Below are positions 32,979 through 42,539 of a stretch of 56,263 nt of DNA, one piece after another. The DNA is from Clostridium sp. CAG:575 (GTDB lineage: Bacteria > Bacillota > Clostridia > TANB77 > CAG-508): the NCBI GenBank assembly GCA_000435535.1, contig FR884564.1, forward strand, positions 25,795 to 82,057, given 5' to 3'. Within the stretch, counting starts at the first letter, position 1. Every line of letters begins with the position of its first letter. A program made the translations under genes and the position numbers. Below the pieces are notes generated by a model. It saw nothing but the letters and a program-made list of their open reading frames with translations. It did no database searches and was not told the DNA's origin.

Positions 32979-35708
32979 ATGGAAAAGAAAAGTTGGTGCA
33001 ACAAAAAGATAGAAGAAATAGAAAAAGAGTTAAAAACAAATAGAGAGAATGGACTAAAACAAGAACAAATACAAGAAATAAGAAATGAGAAAGGTTATAA
33101 TGAATTACAAGCAGCAAAAAAGAAGACTATAATACAAAGATTTATAGACCAATTTAAAGACTTTTCAATAATAGTTTTAATAATTGCAGCAATCGTATCT
33201 GGAATAGTAGGAGTAAGCCAAGGAGAGGGAATAACAGATACAATAATAATATTAATAGTTGTTATAGTAAATGCTGTAATTGGAGTGGCACAAGAAAGCA
33301 AAGCCGAAAAATCTTTAGAAGCATTACAAAAACTTAGTGACCACGCATCAAAAGTAGTAAGAGATGGGAATATGCAAGTAATTCCAGCAAAAGATTTAGT
33401 TACAGGAGATATTGTAGTTTTAGATACAGGAGATTATATTCCTGCAGATTTAAGAATTATAGAAGCAGTTAACTTAAAGTCACAAGAAAGTTCATTAACA
33501 GGAGAGTCAGTTCCAGTTGAAAAAATAGATGATGTAATAGAAGAAGAGGAAATAGGCATTGGAGATAGAAAAAATATGCTATTTTCATCAAGTTTAGTAA
33601 CATATGGAAGAGGAAAAGGAATTGTTGTAGAAACAGGAATGACAACAGAAGTAGGAAAAATAGCAGGGATGATAAATTCAACAGAAAAACAAGAAACACC
33701 ATTACAACAAAAATTAAATCAATTAGGAAAAACATTAGGAATTGTTGCAATAGTTATATGCGTTATTATTTTTGCATTAGGTTTATTACAAGGAAAAGAA
33801 GCAATTGATATGTTTATGACAGCAGTAAGTTTAGCAGTAGCAGCAATTCCAGAAGGATTAGTAGCTGTATCAACAATTGTACTTGCAATCGGAGTACAAA
33901 AAATGGTAAAGAAAAATGCAATTGTAAAAAGATTACCAGCAGTAGAGACATTAGGAAGTAGTACAGTAATTTGTTCAGATAAAACTGGAACATTAACACA
34001 AAATAAAATGACAGTAGAAAAAATCTTTTGGAATGGAGCAATAAGAGATGCAGAAAATATCCAAGATGATGAAATTGATGAGGAATTAACAAAGCTTGTA
34101 TATGCTAATATGTTGTGTAATGATACTAAAATATCACAAGATGGTAATTTAACAGGGGATCCTACAGAAACAGCATTAGTTGATATGGCATTTAAACTTA
34201 ATTTTGACCCAAGTATATATGATAGAATGCCAAGAGTAGAAGAAATTCCATTTGATTCAGATAGAAAATTAATGACAACAGTAAATAAAGTAAATAATAA
34301 ATACATTGTGTATACAAAAGGTGGTATAGATGAAATTCTAAAAAGATGTAGTTCATATGAAATTAACAATGAAAAACATCAAGAACTAAAGGAATATATA
34401 AATCAGATAAGAGAAAAAAATGAAGAAATGGCAAGAGAGGCTCTAAGAGTTTTGGGTTGTGCATACAAAGAACTTGACCATAGACCTTCAAAAGAAGAAA
34501 TGCAAGATATTGAGAAAGACTTAATCTTTATTGGAATGGTAGGAATGATTGATCCACCAAGAGAGGAAGCTAAAAAGGCTGTTGAAAAATGCAAAACAGC
34601 GGGAATAAAAACAGTTATGATTACAGGAGATCATAAGATTACTGCAACAGCAATCGCAAAGAAATTAGGAATCTTAGAAAATGAAGATGAAGCAATTACA
34701 GGTTCAGAACTTGAACAAATGAGTGATGAAGAACTAGAAAAAAATGTTAGAAAATATTCAGTATATGCAAGAGTTTCTCCCGAACATAAGGTTAGAATAG
34801 TTACTGCATGGCAAAAAAATGGCGAAATAGTTGCGATGACAGGAGATGGTGTAAATGACAGTCCTGCTCTTAAAAAAGCAGATATTGGTTGTGCAATGGG
34901 AATTGTTGGAACAGATGTAGCAAAAGAAGCGGCAGATGTTATATTAACAGATGATAATTTTGCAACAGTAGTTTCAGCAGTAGAAGAAGGAAGAAGAATA
35001 TATGACAATATATTAAAAGTAATTCAATTTTTATTATCAAGTAATGTAGGAGAAATAGTAGTACTATTTTTTGCAACGTTACTCACACCACTATTTAGCA
35101 AATGGTTTGGAATAACAGATATAAATCATTTAGAAATATTATTACCAATTCATATTTTGTGGATAAATTTAGTAACAGATTCATTACCAGCATTAGCATT
35201 GGCATTTGATCCTGCGAATAGTGATATTATGGAGAGAAAACCAGTAAAACCAGGAAAAGGAATTTTTACAAAAGGAATGACATGGAGAGTAATTTATCAA
35301 GGAATTATGATTGGAGGATTAACTTTAGCAGCATTTATTATAGGATTAGCAACAACAAATGTACCAATAGATGGATTAACATTAGATGAATCTAAAATAG
35401 AAGTAGGTCAAACTATGGCATTTGTAACATTAGCACTTTCAGAATTGGTCCATGTATTTAATGTAAGGGATAATAAAAAATCTATATTTAAAACAGGAAT
35501 AGGAAATAATATGAAATTAATTGGAGCAATAGCTGTTTCAGCAATGCTTATGTTTGTGATATTACTTGTTCCTGGATTAAGAGAAATATTTAGTATTCCA
35601 ATACTACCAACTGAAAATATTTTAGAATTAATTGTTTTAATTTTTGCGCCAATAATTATTGTTGAAATATTTAAGTTATTAAAAATTAATACGAGTAAAG
35701 ATGAATAA
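32979..35708 (+). CDS. P-type Ca2+/Mn2+-transporting ATPase
   Basis: A 909-residue type II P-type ATPase of the bacterial SERCA/PMCA-like family. The N-terminal cation ATPase domain is followed by TGES (actuator), VAAIPEGL in M4, DKTGTLTQNK with the phosphorylated Asp, TGDHKIT and GDGVNDSPALKKADIG in the P domain, and NLVTDSLPALALAFDP in M6, then four more membrane spans. It should export Ca2+ or Mn2+ at the expense of ATP. ATG 32979 is chosen because GGAAAGGA abuts the alternative ATG 32970. Control by the yybP-ykoY riboswitch suggests Mn2+ efflux, as for the Lactococcus YoaB pump. No in-frame CGG. Confidence 0.9.
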   Translation: MEKKSWCNKKIEEIEKELKTNRENGLKQEQIQEIRNEKGYNELQAAKKKTIIQRFIDQFKDFSIIVLIIAAIVSGIVGVSQGEGITDTIIILIVVIVNAVIGVAQESKAEKSLEALQKLSDHASKVVRDGNMQVIPAKDLVTGDIVVLDTGDYIPADLRIIEAVNLKSQESSLTGESVPVEKIDDVIEEEEIGIGDRKNMLFSSSLVTYGRGKGIVVETGMTTEVGKIAGMINSTEKQETPLQQKLNQLGKTLGIVAIVICVIIFALGLLQGKEAIDMFMTAVSLAVAAIPEGLVAVSTIVLAIGVQKMVKKNAIVKRLPAVETLGSSTVICSDKTGTLTQNKMTVEKIFWNGAIRDAENIQDDEIDEELTKLVYANMLCNDTKISQDGNLTGDPTETALVDMAFKLNFDPSIYDRMPRVEEIPFDSDRKLMTTVNKVNNKYIVYTKGGIDEILKRCSSYEINNEKHQELKEYINQIREKNEEMAREALRVLGCAYKELDHRPSKEEMQDIEKDLIFIGMVGMIDPPREEAKKAVEKCKTAGIKTVMITGDHKITATAIAKKLGILENEDEAITGSELEQMSDEELEKNVRKYSVYARVSPEHKVRIVTAWQKNGEIVAMTGDGVNDSPALKKADIGCAMGIVGTDVAKEAADVILTDDNFATVVSAVEEGRRIYDNILKVIQFLLSSNVGEIVVLFFATLLTPLFSKWFGITDINHLEILLPIHILWINLVTDSLPALALAFDPANSDIMERKPVKPGKGIFTKGMTWRVIYQGIMIGGLTLAAFIIGLATTNVPIDGLTLDESKIEVGQTMAFVTLALSELVHVFNVRDNKKSIFKTGIGNNMKLIGAIAVSAMLMFVILLVPGLREIFSIPILPTENILELIVLIFAPIIIVEIFKLLKINTSKDE

Positions 35709-35762
35709 ATAAAGAAGTAATAGAAATTAAAAGTGATAAGTTTAAAAAATAAATATAAAAAA

Positions 35763-35814
35763 AGTTACAAGTTTAAAAAAAATACTTGTACTTTTTTTAT
35801 TTTATCAGTATAAT
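35763..35814 (+). promoter_or_regulatory. Terminator of the ATPase gene overlapped by the next promoter
   Basis: AAGTTACAAGT (from 35763) pairs with ACTTGTACTT (to about 35793), followed by T7. TTGTAC (35786-35791), inside the terminator's 3' arm, has 17 bp to TATAAT (35809-35814) and is the likely promoter for the gene at 35841. Confidence 0.7.
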
Positions 35815-35840
35815 AGATTTATGAAATAAAAAAGGAGATT

Positions 35841-36425
35841 ATGTATAGAATGATTATAAGAGGAATATCTAAAGTAGGTAGAATAGAAAATTTAAAGCCA
35901 GTGAATTATTATGGTAGAGAAAATGATAAAAATTCTTCATTTACAGAATTAAAAAAAGATAAAAAAGGTGAACAATTTTTTGAAGATAAATTAAAAGAAA
36001 AAATGCAACAATTAGATAATAAAAAAAGTGATGAAGAAAAAGAAAATGTAAAAATAGTATCAAGTAGAGCGCATATAAAAAATATTATTTTAAGTCAGAA
36101 ACCAATAATGCCAAAACATGAAGAAAATGCTCAAGCAAGAATGCAAAAAGCACAAAAAGCTTACAACATGGAAAATAAATCAGCTAGAACAAAAATGGAA
36201 GAAACTAATAACGAAAGTATAATAGAAGAAGTACAATCTAAAACAAAAAAAGAGGAAGTAAAAGAATTTAAAGAAAGTTTGAGTTCAAAACAAGAAAAAA
36301 GTGACTATGATTTAGCATTTGAAAAATTCGAAAGAATGTTAGTAATGAAAAAAGCCAAAGAAAATATAGAAAATCAAAAAAAGTCAAAAAGAGAAAATAA
36401 AGAGGATGAATTAGATAAAGACTAA
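35841..36425 (+). CDS. Charged coiled-coil protein of unknown function, 194 aa
   Basis: A 194-residue, highly charged, mainly helical protein with Lys/Glu-rich segments and no cysteine. The N-terminal MIIRGISKVGRIENL may be a small beta hairpin. No family recognised, no signal peptide. ATG 35841 behind AAAGGAG, with a second ATG at 35850. It has its own promoter. Confidence 0.65.
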   Translation: MYRMIIRGISKVGRIENLKPVNYYGRENDKNSSFTELKKDKKGEQFFEDKLKEKMQQLDNKKSDEEKENVKIVSSRAHIKNIILSQKPIMPKHEENAQARMQKAQKAYNMENKSARTKMEETNNESIIEEVQSKTKKEEVKEFKESLSSKQEKSDYDLAFEKFERMLVMKKAKENIENQKKSKRENKEDELDKD

Positions 36426-36480
36426 AATAATATATATATAATAAACAAAAGAAATTTAAAATACATAGGAGGAATTAAAA

Positions 36481-39067
36481 ATGTACGTATTCAATAGAAT
36501 AACAGTAAATCCACAATTACCAAAAAGGATTGAAAAATTATCAGAAATATCAAATAATTTATGGTGGTCTTGGAACACAGAGTTTTTAAGACTATTCAAA
36601 AAAATAGACAGAGATTTATGGGAAAACTGTCAAAAAAATCCAGTAAAATTTTTGAAGCTAGTATCACAAGAAAAATTAGAAGAAGCTGAAAAAAATCAAG
36701 AATTTTTAAAAGAATATGATAAATTAGCAAAACAATTTGAAGATTATATGGATAGTAAAGATACATGGTTTGCTAATAAATATCCAGAAAATAAGAAAGA
36801 TTTAATTGCGTATTTTTCAGCAGAATATGGATTGGATGAAACAATTCCAATATATTCAGGAGGATTAGGAATTCTATCAGGTGACCATTTAAAATCTGCA
36901 AGTGATTTAGGTATTCCATTAGTAGCAGTAGGACTATTATATAAAAATGGGTATTTCCATCAAAAAATTAATGGTTATGGAGAACAAGAAAATGAATATG
37001 TAGATTTGGAAATAAGTGATTTACCAATTCAACCAGTAAAAGATGAAAATGGTGTAGATATAATGATTTATGTAAAAATCCAAAATGAAAATGTATATTT
37101 GAAAGTATGGAAAATACAAGTTGGAAGAATAACATTATATCTTTTAGATTCAGATGTAGAAGTAAATAAACCAGAATATAGAGATATAACTTTAAAATTA
37201 TATGGTGGAGACCAAGAAATGAGAATAAGACAAGAAATTGTCTTAGGAATGGGTGGAACAAATTTATTAACAAGAGTATTAAAACTAAATCCAACTATTT
37301 ATCATATGAACGAAGGACACTCAGCATTTTTAATTTTAGAATTGATTAAAAATATAATAAAAGAAAAACAAGTATCATTAAGAAAAACAAGTATCATTTG
37401 CAGTAGCAAAAGATATTGCAAGTTCTAAAACAGTGTTTACAACGCATACACCAGTGCCAGCAGGAAATGACATATTCCCAGTTGAATTAGTTGAAAAATA
37501 CTTTAAAGATTTTTGGGGAAGAATTGGACTTGATAGAGAAGAATTCTTAAAATTAGGAATGAAACCATGTCAAGAATTAGAACCAGGATTTAATATGGGA
37601 ATATTAGCACTTAAAGTAGCTGGAAAGAAAAACGGAGTAAGTAAATTACATGGTGCTGTTTCAAGAGAACTATTTGGTGATGTATGGCCAGAAATTGCAG
37701 CAAATGAATCTCCAATTACATATGTAACAAATGGAATTCATACATGTTCATGGCTTGCACCAAAATTAAAAGAACTATATAACAAATATTTGATGCCATA
37801 TTGGCAAGATCATATTCAAGAAGATAAAACATGGACAAAAATAAATGACATACCAGATGAAGAATTATGGAAAATACATCAAGAAAGAAAGATAAGATTA
37901 TTAGATTTAGTAAAAGAAAGCACAACAAATAGATTAAAAAGATCAGGATATAGTTATGAGGAAATAAATGAAATAGTATCTAAGTTAAATCCAAATGCTT
38001 TAACAATAGGATTTGCAAGAAGATTTGCAACATATAAAAGAGCAACATTAATATTTAAAGACTTAGAAAGAATTACACAAATATTAAATGATTCAAATAA
38101 ACCAGTGCAATTAATATTTGCAGGAAAAGCACATCCAGCAGATAAAGAAGGACAAGATTTAATAAAGAGAATTCATGAAATTTCTATGATGCCACAATTT
38201 AAAGGAAAGATATTTGTATTAGAGAATTACAATATAGCAATGTCTCGTTATTTAGTTAGTGGTGTAGATGTATGGCTTAATAATCCAAGAAGACCAATGG
38301 AAGCTTCAGGAACTAGTGGACAAAAAGCTTCTGTAAATGGAGTTATAAACTTTAGTGTATTAGATGGCTGGTGGGCTGAAGGCTATAATCAAGAAAATGG
38401 ATGGACAATTGGAACTAATGCAGAATACAACTCTTATGAAGAACAAGATATAGCAGATAGCCAAAGCTTATATAGAACATTGGAATCTAAAATAATACCT
38501 ACTTATTATGAAAAAGATAATAATGGATTATCAATAAAATGGATTAAAATAATGAAAAACTCAATCATTACAACAGGTGGAAAATATAGTACCTCAAGAA
38601 TGCTTGCAGATTATACAAATAATTTATATATGCCACTATGCAACTTAACAAAAAAATATTATGAAAATGTAGATAATGTAGCAGAATTTAATTTATGGAA
38701 GAAAAATTTATATATTAATTGGAAAGATATTAAAATAACACAAAAAAATAATTTAGACAATATAACAATTGATGCTGGAAATAATATTGAGGTAAAATGT
38801 GAAGTTGAACTTCCTAATGTCGATATTGAAAATATAGTTGCAGAATGTTATTACGGAAAAATATTAGATAATGGAATTGTTGAAAATGTAAGTATTATTC
38901 CAATGAAATTAACAAACAGAGACGATGAGAAAAAAACTTATGAATTTACAACTAAAATAGAGTTAAAAACAGGTGGAAACTATGGGTATACATTTAGAAT
39001 AATGCCAAAACATGAAATGATATTGGATTCTGAGAATCTAAATCTTGTAAAATGGGTTACAAAATAG
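36481..39067 (+). pseudogene. Alpha-glucan (glycogen) phosphorylase, frame broken by a 19-bp tandem duplication
   Basis: Two frames together make an 850-residue GT35 alpha-glucan phosphorylase of the TIGR02094 type, which releases glucose-1-phosphate from glycogen or maltodextrin. The N-terminal DUF3417 domain (NNLWWSWNTEFLRLF), SAEYGLDETIPIYSGGLGIL and HMNEGHSAFL are in the first frame; THTPVPAGND, the PLP-lysine region EASGTSGQKASVNG and the end domain are in the second. The break at 37361-37398 is an exact 19-bp direct duplication; removing one copy restores KEKQVSFAVAKDIASSKTVF. As written the gene is inactive unless the duplication collapses. GGAGG precedes the start. Confidence 0.85.
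37361..37398 (+). repeat. 19-bp perfect tandem duplication inside the phosphorylase gene
   Basis: The unit at 37361-37379 is repeated identically at 37380-37398. Nineteen is not a multiple of three, so one extra copy shifts the frame. Confidence 0.95.
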
Positions 39068-39118
39068 AAAAAATTATTAGTTATTAGAATATAAAAATTT
39101 TATTAGTATAAATTATAA

Positions 39119-39159
39119 AAAAATTGGTATATATCCTTAAAAGGAAATACCAATTTTTT
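39119..39159. terminator. Bidirectional terminator between phosphorylase and tmcAL
   Basis: A stem of AAATTGGTAT with ATACCAATTT, strengthened by TCCTT/AAGGA near the loop, flanked by A and T runs on both sides. It serves the converging genes. Confidence 0.85.
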
Positions 39160-39220
39160 TATAGCTGAAAGTCAATAGTTGTGGTGGAAAACTTTGAAAG
39201 TTTTCTAAGATTCCTATAAT

Positions 39221-40489
39221 TTAAATTTTTACAATTTTATTTGTAAAATCTAAATTTCCAAAAGAATTATTATCAAATGCAATAGAATAAACATCAGTAG
39301 CAAAAACATCCTTATCAAACATATTTAGTAAAACTTTATCAGAATTACTATCAACAAACTTTTTAACAGAAGTAATTAATGCAATATCAGGATTTTTGGC
39401 AGAAATTTCTGAAAGAAGAAATTTTCCATTTTCATTAAAACCAAGAACTCTAACATAAGGTAAAACATTTTTAGACATTTCCATATCATCTTTAGTAATT
39501 CCAAGTAAAGCATACAATAAAATTCTTTGGATACGAGTAGAAGTATATCTTTTTGATTTTACCAAATTTATAAGTTCACTAAGAGTATTACAAGAATTAG
39601 TAGCTTTTTTTATAGTGTATTCCAATCCTTCAGAAACATCAGGAAGATTTGCAATTTCTTCAATATCCATTTTTCTTAATACATAAATAATTTCTTTTTC
39701 AAAACAACTTAAACTAGGAACAATATGACCTTCATTTAAACAATTAGTTAAAGTTGAATATGAACTAGTGGGTATTAAATTTTTTATAGTATTATAATCT
39801 TTTGACAGAATAAGATTTCTAATAGCAGTTGCACTGGCAATATTATTTGTAATTGTAGTGCTATTGTAATCAGCTTCATACCTAGAAATACAAACAGGTT
39901 TTATAGAACTATTATATTTGTGTAAAGCTTTTAAATATTCAATTCCTAGAATATTATTAGGGGAAGACAAGATGTCTCTAATTGTAGAATTATTATTTTT
40001 TAGTTTTGAAGAAGAGATATTGTCTTTTAGTTGAAACCATTTAATTAATGCATTTTCACGAGCTTTAGGAAAAGATAATCCGGATTTTAATTCTTCAGAT
40101 AATGCAATTTTAAAATCTTTTGGTTCATCGCATAAAATATTTGAAATATCGTTTAATAGATGAATATCAGAAGTTTCTGAACCAAAAGAAAGGTAATCAA
40201 CTATCCCTAAAGAAGAAAGTATTTTAATAGCTCCATCTGCAAAATTTTCTGCACTAGAAATTGAATATAAAACAGGAAGTTCAATAACTAAATCAATTCC
40301 ATTATTTAATGACATTTGTGTTTTTGCCCACTTGTCTATAACAGAAGTAGAGCCACGTTGTGTAAAGTTTCCACTAATTATAGCAATTGTATAATCAGCA
40401 TTAGTTAATTCTTTAGATTTTTGTAAATGATATAGATGTCCATTGTGAAATGGATTATATTCGGCTATAACTCCTAAGACTTTGCTCAT
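39221..40489 (-). CDS. tmcAL: tRNA(Met) cytidine acetate ligase TmcAL
   Basis: A 422-residue member of the TmcAL (formerly YlbM/DUF795) family, which forms N4-acetylcytidine at the wobble position of elongator tRNA-Met from acetate and ATP. The nucleotidyltransferase signature EYNPFHNGHLYHL with HNGH (about residues 10-22) and SGNFTQRGSTSVIDKWAKT are complete; ELPVLYSISSAENFADGA follows. C-terminal helical RNA-binding part is of normal length. GAAAGGAG precedes the ATG on the minus strand. Confidence 0.92.
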   Translation of the reverse strand: MSKVLGVIAEYNPFHNGHLYHLQKSKELTNADYTIAIISGNFTQRGSTSVIDKWAKTQMSLNNGIDLVIELPVLYSISSAENFADGAIKILSSLGIVDYLSFGSETSDIHLLNDISNILCDEPKDFKIALSEELKSGLSFPKARENALIKWFQLKDNISSSKLKNNNSTIRDILSSPNNILGIEYLKALHKYNSSIKPVCISRYEADYNSTTITNNIASATAIRNLILSKDYNTIKNLIPTSSYSTLTNCLNEGHIVPSLSCFEKEIIYVLRKMDIEEIANLPDVSEGLEYTIKKATNSCNTLSELINLVKSKRYTSTRIQRILLYALLGITKDDMEMSKNVLPYVRVLGFNENGKFLLSEISAKNPDIALITSVKKFVDSNSDKVLLNMFDKDVFATDVYSIAFDNNSFGNLDFTNKIVKI

Positions 40490-40578
40490 GAAATTTTCTC
40501 CTTTCTTTGCTTGATAATGTATATGTCTTTTAAAAAAAATTAAGTTTAAAACTAATTAGTAAATGTTTATAAAAACTA

Positions 40579-40607
40579 TAGACAAATTAAAGATAATATT
40601 GTAAAAT
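40579..40607 (+). promoter_or_regulatory. Promoter of the candidate toxin RNA
   Basis: TAGACA (40579-40584), 17-bp spacer, TAAAAT (40602-40607). The expected start near 40614 coincides with the left inverted repeat ATAGGAAAT. Confidence 0.6.
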
Positions 40608-40614
40608 AATATGC

Positions 40615-40895
40615 ATAGGAAATTGATAATTAGTGGAACGGTTTTGCCACCCCAATATTATACGATTTATCGTAAGAGAGGTGGTAATGTTTATGTTTAA
40701 AGTGATACTATTTTTAATATTATCTTTAATGTTTTCTTTAACATTAAACGTTGCCTTGATGTCAGTTCTGTATAAGAACTGGATAAATGAGCAACTACAT
40801 AAATAAAAAATAAACCATTCTACTTTTGACGGAGATGAATGGTTTATAAAGCATTCTCTGGCAAAACCGTATCTAACGGATTTGCCATTTCCTAT
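40615..40895. other. Candidate type I toxin-antitoxin locus bounded by inverted repeats
   Basis: ATAGGAAAT (40615-40623) faces ATTTCCTAT (40887-40895), and ACGGTTTTGCCA (40638-40649) faces TGGCAAAACCGT (40859-40870), both perfect. They enclose a 37-codon hydrophobic peptide with its own ribosome binding site and a 10-bp hairpin (40811-40846). Convergent promoters lie just outside each end, so both RNAs would begin with ATAGGAAAT and be complementary over most of their length. Long-range pairing of the toxin mRNA ends and a cis antisense RNA are the hallmarks of type I systems. Confidence 0.55.
40693..40806 (+). CDS. Hydrophobic microprotein, candidate type I toxin, 37 aa
   Basis: ATG 40693 is spaced well from AGAGAGGTGG; ATG 40687 is in frame but too close. 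The 37-residue product is one membrane span (VILFLILSLMFSLTLNVALM) with a short polar, Lys-bearing tail (YKNWINEQLHK), the form of small membrane toxins of Firmicutes. No family match by eye. See the surrounding inverted repeats and antisense promoter. Confidence 0.55.
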   Translation: MFKVILFLILSLMFSLTLNVALMSVLYKNWINEQLHK

Positions 40896-40899
40896 TAAT

Positions 40900-40929
40900 A
40901 TTATACTCTAGTTATAATATCAAAGTCAA
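40900..40929 (-). promoter_or_regulatory. Antisense promoter facing the toxin gene
   Basis: On the minus strand TTGACT (40929-40924), 18-bp spacer, TATAAT (40905-40900). Its RNA would start near 40893 and run antisense through the hairpin and the peptide gene. The bases 40930-41042 contain only the leader of rnhA. Confidence 0.65.
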
Positions 40930-41042
40930 TAAAATATAGGAATTTATTTTCAAAAACAAAAATAGCACAAAATAATTGTTATATAAGGATTTATAGGTAA
41001 CCTTTTAAAAACCTAAATATATAATACAAGGAAGATAGATAA

Positions 41043-41477
41043 ATGGAAAAAGTAGTAATTTATACAGATGGAGCATGCTCAGGAAATCCAGGACCAGGAG
41101 GTTGGGGAGCAATTCTTATGTACAAAGATATAAAAAAAGAAATTTCTGGTGGAAAGAGAGATACAACAAACAATGTAATGGAATTAACAGCAGCACTAGA
41201 AGGATTAAAATTATTAAAATTCCCATGTGAGGTAGAACTATATAGTGATAGTGCATATCTTGTAAATGGATTTTCACAAGGTTGGATATATAATTGGCAG
41301 AAGAATAATTGGAAAACTGCAAGTAAAGATCCTGTAAAAAATAAAGAAATATGGGAAGAAATTTATAAAATGACAAAAATACATAAAATTAATTTTATAA
41401 AAGTTAAAGGACATAGTGATAATGAGTATAATAATCGTTGTGATGAATTAGCAAGAAATGCAATAAAAAGTTTATAA
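41043..41477 (+). CDS. rnhA: Ribonuclease HI
   Basis: A 144-residue RNase HI that removes RNA from RNA-DNA hybrids such as R-loops and Okazaki primers. The catalytic residues are in place: Asp in [16 protein letters not shown] (residue 9), Glu in NNVMELTAA (about 46), Asp in [11 protein letters not shown] (about 68) and Asp in RCDELAR near the end; His in KGHSDN is also conserved. Full length, with the basic handle region ([12 protein letters not shown]). Confidence 0.95.
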   Translation: MEKVVIYTDGACSGNPGPGGWGAILMYKDIKKEISGGKRDTTNNVMELTAALEGLKLLKFPCEVELYSDSAYLVNGFSQGWIYNWQKNNWKTASKDPVKNKEIWEEIYKMTKIHKINFIKVKGHSDNEYNNRCDELARNAIKSL

Positions 41478-41518
41478 CTATGTAATAGAAATGTAATATT
41501 TTTTTTCGACATTTTTTA

Positions 41519-41547
41519 TTGAAAAAAGCAAGTAAGTATTTTATAAT
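41519..41547 (+). promoter_or_regulatory. Sigma-A-type promoter
   Basis: TTGAAA (41519-41524), 17-bp spacer, TATAAT (41542-41547), upstream of the gene at 41625. Confidence 0.65.
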
Positions 41548-41624
41548 AAATTTGTATTATATTGTAAACGAGATTTAGAATATTAATAGGTACGAATGAA
41601 TAAAAAATGGAAGGATGTATATAA

Positions 41625-42434
41625 ATGGATACATTTGCAGATTATATTTTAAACGAAAAAAATTTAAGTTCAAAAATTGAAATTACATATTATTTAGCTA
41701 AAAAAGAAAAAATATTTTTCGACAAATCAGTAATTTTTAAAACAGAGTTAGCAAGATTATTTTTAAAATATAACCACTTAGAGTTAGATGATAATTTAAT
41801 ATTAACAGCATGTTTATTGTATGGGTGTAAGAAAATACAAAATTCAAGAAATGAAAATGAAATAAAATTATATACACAGAACAGTGCAAAATATTTAAGA
41901 ACATTGGGATTTGATAAAAGATTTTGTAAAATATGTGAAGAAGTAAATCGATATAGTGGTAGTATGCCAAGAGAAAAAGAAAGTGATGTCTTAGAGTTAG
42001 TGGATCAATTTGGTGGGATGTTGCTAGATAGACCGGAAAGAATTGGATTCGAACCAGATGAAGCACTTGTACTATTAGAACATCGTAATTTAAAAGATGA
42101 ATATAATAGATATGCAAAAACTTTTGAAGAATTTATTAATTTACTTCAAGAAATAAATATAAAAGATTCAATAGAAATTAAAGCTCTAAAAAAATTGGTA
42201 AAACTCTACAATGAAGATACAGATTTAATAACTTTTATAAAAAACGTTGTAGAAGAATACGAAACACAAATTGATTTATTATTAAATAAAAAATATAAGA
42301 ATATTGAAAGTCAAATGTTTAATGAAGATAATAAAAATAAAAATAGAGCGATGTTTACAGAGGAAACCACAATTAAACTTTTAGGGGATTTGAAAAAACA
42401 AAATATAAATTTAGACGATGTAACAGAATCTTAG
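41625..42434 (+). CDS. Conserved-type protein of unknown function, 269 aa
   Basis: A 269-residue, mainly helical, soluble protein. The segment VLELVDQFGGMLLDRPERIGFEPDEALVLLEHRNL resembles the later helices of HD-domain-like proteins, but the HD metal residues are not seen. No signal peptide. AAGGATG-type site before the ATG. It may form a unit with the PHP-domain gene 105 bp downstream. I do not assign a function. Confidence 0.6.
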   Translation: MDTFADYILNEKNLSSKIEITYYLAKKEKIFFDKSVIFKTELARLFLKYNHLELDDNLILTACLLYGCKKIQNSRNENEIKLYTQNSAKYLRTLGFDKRFCKICEEVNRYSGSMPREKESDVLELVDQFGGMLLDRPERIGFEPDEALVLLEHRNLKDEYNRYAKTFEEFINLLQEINIKDSIEIKALKKLVKLYNEDTDLITFIKNVVEEYETQIDLLLNKKYKNIESQMFNEDNKNKNRAMFTEETTIKLLGDLKKQNINLDDVTES

Positions 42435-42539
42435 AGGCAATAGTAAGAGTTAAAATAAGAAAGAATGATAATTAGATTATATTAAGATTAGATAAAAGGA
42501 AAATTGATAATAAAAGATTAAGAAAGAAAGAGGAATAAA

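Noticed and set aside
37361..37398. Phosphorylase break as another CGG shift
   Set aside because: No CGG is near; the break is fully explained by an exact 19-bp tandem duplication.
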